DNA of 6,299 nucleotides from Calditrichota bacterium (GTDB lineage: Bacteria; Zhuqueibacterota; Zhuqueibacteria; Oleimicrobiales; Geothermoviventaceae): assembly GCA_013152765.1 (NCBI GenBank), contig JAADFT010000269.1, forward strand, positions 1-6,299. Reading direction: 5' to 3'. This document shows positions 1-5,022 of the stretch, in pieces (the stretch's first letter is position 1; every line of letters begins with the position of its first letter). Made by a program: the position numbers and the translations under genes. The notes below the pieces were generated by a model. That model saw only the letters and a program-made list of their open reading frames with translations, did no database searches and was not told the DNA's origin.

Positions 1-1
1 C

Positions 2-1480
2 GACGTCTACCTGAATGGCGTGCGTGTGGCTCACGGATCCGGGAGCCTGCTCCTGACCCTCCCTCCGGACTTCAAAGACGGCAAGAGCGTTTTCGTGGCC
101 GCGAGGATCGTGAACTTCGGCGGTCACGGGCACTTCAAGCACGCGCGCTTAGTTAGCAGAAACCTGACCCGTTTGCAGCTTCAGGCTAACGATTTCCTGA
201 GCGCGCTGCAGCGCTCTCGGACTTTCCTCGAACGCGTTCCGCAGCACGACAATCGGCTCCTCTCCGCCTTTGAAACGGCTGTGGAGAAGGCAGCCGCTGT
301 TCTCAAACAGCCAAGCGACTTCGAAACCGCCACAAAGCAACTGAACGACGCCAAGGCTGCTCTCAAGCCGATCGAGAAGCAACTGAAGTCCTACCCCGTG
401 TACTGGTGTGGACCGTACCTGCAGAATTTTGGTCCGGACAGCATCACCGTGATGTGGGAAACGCTCGTGCCTGCCGACGGGGTTGTGCACTTCAAGGAAA
501 AGGGCGAGAACAAGTTCCGCAAGCTCGCCGTTGGGGAAAAGACGAAGCTGCACGAGATTCGAATCGGCGGTTTGAAGCCGGACACGGAGTACGACTACTG
601 GGTTCAGTCCGGCAATCTGCGTTCGAAGCTCTACCACTTCCACACAGCTCCGGCGAAGAAGCGTCCCTTCCGCTTCGCCGTTTGGGGCGACAGCCGTACG
701 GACCCGTTTGCGCACCACATGGTCATCCTGCAAATGGCCAAATGGCGCCCCGAGTTCGCCGTCAACGTGGGCGACGTGGTTGGGCACGGCGCAAACTGGC
801 CTTCCTGGGCGACCCAGTACTTTCTGCCAATGGACGCGTTTGCCGCCACAGTACCGACCTACATTGCCATCGGCAACCACGAGTACGGAGGCTACGGCTA
901 CGGCAATCGCGTGCAAACTTTTGAGTACTACGTGGACCAGCCCGGAAACGAGTACTACTTCTCGTTCGACTACGCGGGCTCCCACTTCATTTTCCTGGAT
1001 CCGAATGGCTCAGACGATCACGACGTCCCACCGGGCAGCCCGCAGTACGAGTGGCTGGTCAAAGATCTGAGCTCCGAGGCCTCGCGCAACGCGGACTGGC
1101 GATTCGTGTTCTTCCACGAACCGCCTTACTCCGAGAACTGGGACCTGGGCGGCTACTACGACGGCGAGGAGCTGCTGCGGGAGCATGTGGTGCCCCTGAT
1201 GGAGAAGTACAACGTCACGATGGTGTTCAGCGGGCACACACACGACTACGAGCGCGGCCAGTGGCCCAAAGGCAGTGGGCCCTACTACGTGATCACTGGC
1301 GGCGGTGGCGCCCGCCTCGACGACCTGAAGTTCAAGGAGTGGCCCCAGATCGACGTCAGCGCTTTCGCCTACCACTTCTGTGTGCTCGACGTGACACCCG
1401 ACAGCGTGCACTACAAAGCCGTGCTGCCAGACGGCTCCACGCTGGACGAGGTGACAATTCGCAAACCTGCGGCGAAATGA
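2..1480 (+). CDS. Purple-acid-phosphatase-like metallophosphoesterase, multidomain, 5' partial
   Basis: The frame is open from base 2, so the start lies off the window; the first in-window start codon (GTG at 20) has no ribosome binding site. Numbering from base 2, 492 residues are visible. Residues 1-48 look like the end of a beta-sandwich, galactose-binding-like domain (VYLNG, then a KDGKSVFVAARIVN strand pair). Residues about 50-130 are helical and charged. About 132-215 resemble the Fn3-like N-domain of purple acid phosphatases (WCGPYLQ, GLKPDTEYDY). About 220-470 are a calcineurin-like phosphoesterase with its five metal motifs: GDSR (D230), GDVV (D258), GNHE (N292, H293), H372 and GHTH (H412, H414). 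It probably hydrolyses a phosphate ester with a two-metal centre, probably outside the cytoplasm as is common in this family, but any signal peptide is off-window. The metal-binding Tyr of the GDxxY motif is replaced by Gly. Substrate unknown. Fold assignment is firm; the first domain is inference. Confidence 0.93.
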   Translation, partial: DVYLNGVRVAHGSGSLLLTLPPDFKDGKSVFVAARIVNFGGHGHFKHARLVSRNLTRLQLQANDFLSALQRSRTFLERVPQHDNRLLSAFETAVEKAAAVLKQPSDFETATKQLNDAKAALKPIEKQLKSYPVYWCGPYLQNFGPDSITVMWETLVPADGVVHFKEKGENKFRKLAVGEKTKLHEIRIGGLKPDTEYDYWVQSGNLRSKLYHFHTAPAKKRPFRFAVWGDSRTDPFAHHMVILQMAKWRPEFAVNVGDVVGHGANWPSWATQYFLPMDAFAATVPTYIAIGNHEYGGYGYGNRVQTFEYYVDQPGNEYYFSFDYAGSHFIFLDPNGSDDHDVPPGSPQYEWLVKDLSSEASRNADWRFVFFHEPPYSENWDLGGYYDGEELLREHVVPLMEKYNVTMVFSGHTHDYERGQWPKGSGPYYVITGGGGARLDDLKFKEWPQIDVSAFAYHFCVLDVTPDSVHYKAVLPDGSTLDEVTIRKPAAK

Positions 1481-1505
1481 AGCAAGCCAGGAACGGGAGG
1501 CGAGT

Positions 1506-1528
1506 CCCCTCGCGCGTCCCACGAGGGG
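1506..1528. repeat. Inverted repeat downstream of the phosphoesterase gene
   Basis: CCCCTCG at 1506-1512 pairs perfectly with CGAGGGG at 1522-1528 across a 9-base loop. It begins 25 bases after the phosphoesterase stop codon. No T-tract follows, so it is not an intrinsic terminator by itself. It could protect the transcript 3' end or assist the stronger hairpin about 75 bases further on. Confidence 0.4.
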
Positions 1529-1598
1529 CTGTCACACGCTCGACGTGAGCAAACGCGAGGTGCGCCGCGCGGCACCGGCCTGACCTGACACCAGAAGC

Positions 1599-1636
1599 AA
1601 AAAGCCCCACCGCGAAACCGGCGGGGCTTCTTTTTT
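1599..1636. terminator. Bidirectional intrinsic terminator between convergent genes
   Basis: AAGCCCC (1602-1608) pairs with GGGGCTT (1623-1629). After one A-C mismatch, CCG (1610-1612) pairs with CGG (1619-1621), closing a small CGAAAC loop. Six T residues (1631-1636) follow on the plus strand. An A5 run (1599-1603) precedes the stem and gives a T5 run on the minus strand. It therefore fits an intrinsic terminator in both directions. It lies about 120 bases past the phosphoesterase stop and about 110 bases past the iolB stop, where two converging transcripts would meet. Confidence 0.88.
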
Positions 1637-1669
1637 GTAGTCAAAGCTGAGAATTCGCGCGTCGAAACG

Positions 1670-1700
1670 TTTGGCACGCATGCGCGTGCTTGCCACCAAA
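1670..1700. repeat. Imperfect hairpin 3' of iolB
   Basis: TTTGG (1670-1674) can pair with CCAAA (1696-1700), and CACGC (1675-1679) with GCGTG (1684-1688) around an ATGC loop. Seven bases are left bulged on one side. An alternative pairing is TGGCA (1672-1676) with TGCCA (1691-1695). Read from iolB (minus strand) it starts 43 bases after the stop codon. There is no adjacent T-run, so any role in 3'-end formation would depend on the neighbouring terminator. Confidence 0.35.
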
Positions 1701-1743
1701 CCTGCGGGAGCACACGCCCGCGGCCCGACCTGCCAGTCGCAGC

Positions 1744-2541
1744 TTAACCCTTCACCCAGGTGTGTGCAGGGTCGTCGTGTGGCATCAGCTTGCGCGTGTT
1801 GCCGGAGAGAATCCAGAGGTAGTACAGCTCGTAGCCCGGCGCGGCCACTACCGGGTGGTAGCCTTTCGGAATCAACACGGTGTCGCCGTCCTCTACGGTG
1901 TGTACGACGTCAAGCTCGCGATCGTCCGTGTACTGGCGGATGAACCCGAAACCCTGCGCCGGATTGAGCTTGAAGTAGTACACCTCTTCCTGAAACGATT
2001 CGACCGGGGGGTTGTCCACCTCGTGTTTGTGAGGCGGGTAGCTCGACCAGTTCCCCGGCGGGTTGTAGGTCTCGCCGATGACCAGATGGTTCGCATCCGT
2101 GCGTTCGTCGATGATGTCCACCACACGGCGTGTCCAGTTGTCACGCCCCCGAATGTTCTCAATGTTCTCCTCGGGCGTGATGAGCTTCACTTCGCCACCC
2201 TTCTCCCAGTCCGCGTAGCAAAGCGCCACCTGGCAGTCCGTCACTGCTTCCACCTGCCATTCCGTCTGGCCGGGCACGTACACCGCGTACGCCTTGCCCG
2301 CAAACACATTTTCCCGCTCGCCGATTTCGGCGAACGTCTTTTCCCCCGCTCGGACGTTGCACTTCCCGCCCAGAATGACCAGCCCAAGCTCGCGCTTGTC
2401 AAGCCGCTCCGAAAAACTCTGGCCGCTGGGCAAATTCAGAACCGAGAAATCGATTCGGGAAATCACGTCATCCGTGCCGCTACGGCGGTAAATCACGTTC
2501 AGCCCTTCGTGAAGCGTGCTCGTACGCAGGTGAAGTCGCAT
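1744..2541 (-). CDS. iolB: 5-deoxy-glucuronate isomerase (IolB), complete
   Basis: IolB isomerises 5-deoxy-D-glucuronate to 2-deoxy-5-keto-D-gluconate, a cytoplasmic step of myo-inositol catabolism before IolC. The 265-residue product has the usual family length and the hallmark GETYNPPGNWSSYPPHKHE run (residues 156-174), followed by EEVYYFK and QGFGF. H171 and H173, an acidic residue in 181-186, and H229 (in IPKGYHP) are the likely cupin metal ligands by analogy with KduI; the acidic ligand is not pinned down. The C-terminal HDDPAHTWV also fits. The fold is a bicupin, with the N-terminal cupin over about residues 30-110. I chose the ATG at 2541 because GGAGG lies 8 bases upstream and the family N-terminus fits; the open frame runs 17 codons further but without support. 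No other iol gene is in the window, and the transcript should end at the 1599-1636 terminator. Confidence 0.95.
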   Translation of the reverse strand: MRLHLRTSTLHEGLNVIYRRSGTDDVISRIDFSVLNLPSGQSFSERLDKRELGLVILGGKCNVRAGEKTFAEIGERENVFAGKAYAVYVPGQTEWQVEAVTDCQVALCYADWEKGGEVKLITPEENIENIRGRDNWTRRVVDIIDERTDANHLVIGETYNPPGNWSSYPPHKHEVDNPPVESFQEEVYYFKLNPAQGFGFIRQYTDDRELDVVHTVEDGDTVLIPKGYHPVVAAPGYELYYLWILSGNTRKLMPHDDPAHTWVKG

Positions 2542-2549
2542 TTTGTTTG

Positions 2550-2554
2550 CCTCC
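2550..2554 (-). promoter_or_regulatory. Ribosome binding site of iolB
   Basis: Read on the minus strand this is GGAGG, 8 bases before the ATG at 2541. It decides between that start and the longer open frame, which would begin 17 codons upstream without a comparable site. Confidence 0.85.
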
Positions 2555-2577
2555 GGTAGTGTTCCGAACGAAGCACA

Positions 2578-2594
2578 GGGCAAAAAGGTCAAGT
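2578..2594 (-). promoter_or_regulatory. TTGACC-type -35-like element upstream of iolB
   Basis: On the minus strand this reads ACTTGACCTTTTTGCCC, with TTGACC at 2592-2587. It lies between the tRNA and iolB, about 50 bases before the iolB start. No good -10 hexamer occurs 16-18 bases downstream (GTTCGG at spacing 17), so promoter function is uncertain. It closely matches the element at 4929-4944 upstream of the acyl-CoA synthetase, which is the main reason to list it. Confidence 0.4.
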
Positions 2595-2600
2595 GGCTGC

Positions 2601-2611
2601 GGGACAGTCCC
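2601..2611. repeat. Short palindrome just 3' of the tRNA gene
   Basis: GGGAC-A-GTCCC is a perfect 5-bp dyad around one base, starting six bases after the encoded CCA end of the tRNA (minus strand). It could form only a tiny stem and has no T-run. At most it marks a processing or weak pausing site. Confidence 0.3.
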
Positions 2612-2617
2612 CCACGC

Positions 2618-2693
2618 TGGTGGGCCCTGCAGGGCTCGAACCTGCGACCAACGGATTATGAGTCCGCCGCTCTACCGACTGAGCTAAGGGCCC
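2618..2693 (-). tRNA. tRNA with anticodon CAU (elongator Met or Ile2), CCA encoded
   Basis: The 76-base minus-strand sequence folds as a complete cloverleaf. The acceptor stem is GGGCCCT/AGGGCCC and the D stem GCTC/GAGC with an 8-base loop. The anticodon stem is GCGGA/TCCGT around CTCATAA, the variable loop has 5 bases, and the T stem is GCAGG/CCTGC around TTCGAGC. Discriminator A73 and the CCA end are encoded. The anticodon CAU is read from 2660-2658. CAU occurs on initiator Met, elongator Met and the AUA-decoding Ile2 whose C34 becomes lysidine. Initiator is unlikely because position 1 pairs normally (G1-C72) and the G-C run typical of initiator anticodon stems is absent. The C4-G69 and C5-G68 pairs and the TTAGCTCAGT stretch resemble E. 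coli Ile2, so I lean slightly to Ile2, but elongator Met cannot be excluded. Confidence 0.96.
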
Positions 2694-2714
2694 TTCAACC
2701 TCCGTTCGTCTCTT

Positions 2715-2732
2715 GAATCTGCAGTCAGATTC
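2715..2732. repeat. Inverted repeat upstream of the tRNA
   Basis: GAATCTG (2715-2721) and CAGATTC (2726-2732) are perfect inverse complements separated by CAGT. The repeat lies about 20 bases before the tRNA 5' end in its direction of transcription. It could be a leader hairpin in a longer dnaG-tRNA transcript or an operator-like site. I see no convincing -35/-10 pair for a separate tRNA promoter here. Confidence 0.35.
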
Positions 2733-2895
2733 GGCTGAACAAATTCGACGGGGCAAAGTGGGTTTCCCGCTGAGGACCGGGTCCACGAGCGCGCTTCAAT
2801 CTGCTGCCCCGGACCTGACCAAACGAAGCGCAAACTCAGCACCCCTTCTTCGCTGCGGGCTCAGCTCCCCAGGTCACCCCGTAAACACGCCTGTC

Positions 2896-2911
2896 GAATT
2901 CGGCCGAATTC
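2896..2911. repeat. Perfect 16-base palindrome with two EcoRI sites around an EagI site
   Basis: GAATTCGGCCGAATTC equals its own reverse complement. It contains GAATTC at both ends and CGGCCG in the middle. It lies 51 bases downstream of the dnaG stop. It could be a short hairpin, a protein-binding dyad or, because of its restriction-linker look, a cloning or adapter remnant. Other GAATTC sites occur naturally nearby (about 1651 and 3691). Confidence 0.6.
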
Positions 2912-2961
2912 CGGAAAGGTGCCACCACCAGAAGACGCCACCCCTGACTCAGGAACAAATT

Positions 2962-4793
2962 CTAAGCAAACGCCTCGTAAAATTCAAGACCTTTTCGGGG
3001 GTCAAGTTCCCCGGTCTCGAGCTTGCGACGCAAACTCAGGAGATCCATCAACCTGCGCGTCAGCTCGGCCGTGTCCCCGGAACCCTCGGATTCCGAGCGC
3101 AACTGGTCCTGAACGGCAGCCAGCTCGCGGTCGAGCTCTTCCAGTCGAAGTGTGCGGAACGAATCCTCGGCGAGCTGCCGCGATTCGTACATGTCCTCCG
3201 GAGCATCGAGCACGCTGGCCACGAACTCAGCAGCCCAGGCGTCCTGGATGTGGCCCATCAGCCAGGCTACATCCACACGACCTTCTGTAGTCAATTGCTC
3301 CTGATAAAGGTCGAAGATCTGCGCCAGACGTGGATCGCGGAAGCGGTACTCTTCCAACCCTTCCAGCACGTAGTCCACCACCTCGCGGCCGCGCAGCAGG
3401 ATGGCGATCAGGTTCTTCTCGGCCTCCAGGATCCGGCTGGAGCGAGGCCTGGCGGGAGCGCTTTCTGTCTGCCCTCTGCGGTCATCTCGCCGTTGTCTCC
3501 TGAGCATTTGCCGAAGCTCGGCCATGAGCTCGCCTTCGTCCACCCGCAGGGTTTCTGCCAGGCGCGACACCCAGGCCGCCCTCTTGAGCCGATCGCCGAT
3601 GTGCGAAGCGGCCTCCAGAACCTTGCGAGCGATTTCCACCCGCACTTCAGGTCGCGAAAGGTCCGCCCCGGCCGACAGACGGCGGAGCTCGAATTCAAAC
3701 AGGTCAACAGCGCCTTCCAGGTGCTTGAGAACCGCCTCTGCCCCCTTCTCGCGGACGAAGGAGTCGGGGTCGTGCCCCTCGGGAACACTGGCAATCCGGA
3801 CGTCCAGGCTTTGCTCCAGCATGACCTGCGCACCGCGCATGGCCGCAGCAAAACCTGGCGAGTCCGAGTCGTAAAACAGAACCACGTGCTCCGTGTAGCG
3901 CCGCAGCAGCTTGGCCTGATGCGAGGTCAGGGCTGTGCCCAGTGTCGCCACCACGTTTTCGATGCCCGCCTGGTGCAACGAAATGAGATCGGTGTAGCCC
4001 TCCACGACGATGGCGAAGTCCCGCTTGCGAATGGCGTCGCGCGACTGGTAGAGCCCGTAGAGCGTAGAGCCTTTCTGGTAGACTGCCGTTTCGGGCGAGT
4101 TGATGTACTTCGGGCTCTCTTCGTCCTCAGCCATCCTGCGGGCGCCAAAACCAACCACGCGCCCGGACAGGTTCATCAGTGGAAACACAACGCGGTTACG
4201 AAACCGGTCGTAGAATCCCCCGCTCTCGCGCCGGATGACCAGCCCCGCGCGTTCCAGGGTCTCGGCGGGCAGCTTCTTCACGCGCGCGTGTCTCAGCAGG
4301 GCATCCCAGCTGTCGGGTGCGAAGCCGAGCTGAAAGCGCTCGATCGTGTGCTCCGAAAATCCGCGACCGCGCAGGTAAGCCAGGGCGTCGCGACCGTGCG
4401 GCGCGTAGAGTTGCTGGCGGTAGAAGTCTCCGCGGCCAGCTTGTTGGCGAAGTACAGAGCCTCGCGTTCGCGCGTCTCTTCGTCGGAAACTTCCTCTTCG
4501 TCCAGGGTGATGCCGGCGCGCTCGGCGAGCATCCGGACTGCATCCGGGAAACTCAGCCCCTCCATTCGCATGATGAAGTGGAACACGTTCCCCCCGGCGC
4601 CGCAGCCGAAGCAGCGGAAAATCTGCATCTCCGGATTCACCGAGAACGACGGGGTCTTCTCGGCGTGAAAGGGGCAAAGTCCAAAGTAGTTCTTGCCTCG
4701 CTTCCGGAGACTCAGGTAGCCGGACACGACGTCAACGATGTCCGTCGCCAGCCGTACTTCTTCGATCTTCTCCGGTGAAATCCTCGCAGCCAA
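2962..4793 (-). CDS. dnaG: DNA primase DnaG, full length but interrupted by a one-base frameshift
   Basis: DnaG makes the RNA primers for replication and works with the DnaB helicase. The N-terminal frame gives residues 1-122 and the second frame, from 4428 to the TAG at 2962, gives 488 more, 610 in all. The CHC2 zinc-binding domain has C40-x2-H43 and C61-x2-C64. The catalytic core includes FRNRVVFPLMN (198-208). The TOPRIM domain has EGYTD (E265) and YDSDSPG (D309, D311), then GHDPDSF. The C-terminal third, after an arginine-rich linker, is helical and matches the helicase-binding region. The acidic residues fall at the E. coli numbers once one base is restored, arguing for a single deletion rather than decay. 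The start is TTG at 4793, with GAGGTGA 7 bases upstream. As written the gene would stop translating the correct product after residue 122. Neither rpsU nor rpoD flanks it. Confidence 0.95.
4426..4430 (-). other. Frameshift point in dnaG (one base missing)
   Basis: On the minus strand GCG GAG ACT TCT leaves the primase frame after Glu122. Re-reading the shared base at 4428 gives GAC TTC TAC CGC CAG, the expected DFYRQQL segment. The text reads as if GAG GAC had lost one G. There is no X-XXY-YYZ slippery heptamer at the site, so programmed frameshifting is unlikely. A sequencing or assembly error, or a real recent mutation, fits better. Confidence 0.9.
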
Positions 4794-4799
4794 AGCGCT

Positions 4800-4806
4800 T
4801 CACCTC
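4800..4806 (-). promoter_or_regulatory. Ribosome binding site of dnaG
   Basis: Read on the minus strand this is GAGGTGA, leaving 6-7 bases to the TTG at 4793. No in-frame ATG or GTG nearby has such a site, so it decides for the rare TTG start. The GTG inside the site is in a different frame. Confidence 0.8.
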
Positions 4807-4902
4807 AGGTTCAACGTTCGGACAAGCGGCGCCTGCTTGGAGCCTTCCGATGCATCAGGATCAGGGTTAGCAAAGGTCGACCGCCCTCTCCCCTGTGACG
4901 AA

Positions 4903-4913
4903 AAATGACATTT
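4903..4913. promoter_or_regulatory. Upstream copy of a TGACATTT element with dyad symmetry
   Basis: AAATG-A-CATTT is a perfect 5-bp dyad. Its TGACATTT (4906-4913), continuing as CTCGCCCCAA, repeats the TGACATTT at 4932-4939, which continues as TGCCCAAA, exactly 26 bases further right. The pair could be two sites for one regulator serving the divergent dnaG and acyl-CoA synthetase genes. This is inference from symmetry and spacing only. Confidence 0.4.
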
Positions 4914-4930
4914 CTCGCCCCAACAGGAAC

Positions 4931-4959
4931 TTGACATTTTGCCCAAAATTCCTTAAGCT
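4931..4959 (+). promoter_or_regulatory. Sigma70-type promoter of the acyl-CoA synthetase gene
   Basis: A perfect TTGACA (4931-4936) is followed after 17 bases by TAAGCT (4954-4959), a weak -10 matching three of six consensus bases. This patch is clearly more AT-rich than the coding DNA around it. Transcription would begin near 4966, giving a leader of about 57 bases before the TTG start at 5023. The strong -35 with a poor -10 and a dyad in the spacer suggests regulation. Confidence 0.65.
4936..4949. promoter_or_regulatory. Candidate operator: perfect dyad inside the promoter spacer
   Basis: ATTTTG-CC-CAAAAT is a perfect 6-bp inverted repeat with two central bases. It lies between the -35 and -10 hexamers, overlapping the last base of TTGACA. 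A repressor dimer bound here would exclude RNA polymerase. Fatty-acid genes in many bacteria are controlled by repressors that release DNA on binding acyl-CoA, but which family would act here cannot be told. Confidence 0.45.
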
Positions 4960-5010
4960 GAACGCGATTCATTTTCCGGAGGGAGGAAAAAGAGTCCGTC
5001 CATCCAGTCA

Positions 5011-5017
5011 GGGAGGT
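5011..5017 (+). promoter_or_regulatory. Ribosome binding site of the acyl-CoA synthetase gene
   Basis: GGGAGGT ends five bases before the TTG at 5023. The frame is closed upstream by TAA at 4954-4956, and no ATG or GTG lies in frame between, so this site fixes the TTG start. A second purine-rich match, GGAGGGAGG at 4979-4987, has no start codon behind it at useful distance. Confidence 0.85.
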
Positions 5018-5022
5018 GCAAG

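Larger units (their letters stand above)
2694..2961. other. Intergenic region between dnaG and the tRNA, no gene seen
   Basis: This 268-base gap holds no credible gene on either strand; the open frames across it are extensions of frames antisense to dnaG or running through the tRNA. It contains the inverted repeat at 2715-2732, an 11-base palindrome GGACC-G-GGTCC (2774-2784), the 16-base palindrome at 2896-2911 and CCTGA-C-TCAGG just after dnaG. I found no stem followed by a T-run, so dnaG has no recognisable intrinsic terminator here and read-through into the tRNA is possible. Confidence 0.5.

Noticed and set aside
1690..2559. 289-codon open frame on the plus strand
   Set aside because: It is the antisense shadow of iolB. 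The minus-strand protein carries the full IolB signature, while this one has no family pattern.
2589..2786. 65-codon minus-strand open frame containing PLAQSVERRTHNPLVAGSSPAG
   Set aside because: That peptide is the well-known spurious translation of a tRNA gene, here the CAU tRNA at 2618-2693.
2896..2911. Palindrome as the intrinsic terminator of dnaG
   Set aside because: No T-run follows it on the minus strand, and the stem would be short with a four-base loop.
4420..4440. Programmed ribosomal frameshifting in dnaG
   Set aside because: No slippery heptamer occurs at the frame junction, and no clear downstream stem was seen. The shift corresponds simply to one missing base in GAG(G)AC.
2713..4668. 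651-codon open frame on the plus strand
   Set aside because: It runs antisense to dnaG, whose domain motifs are unmistakable, starts inside the tRNA-dnaG gap without a ribosome binding site and shows no recognisable domain. Long antisense frames are expected opposite GC-rich genes.
4794..4900. Separate sigma70 promoter for dnaG on the minus strand
   Set aside because: I could not find a -35/-10 pair with reasonable matches and spacing, so I did not list one.
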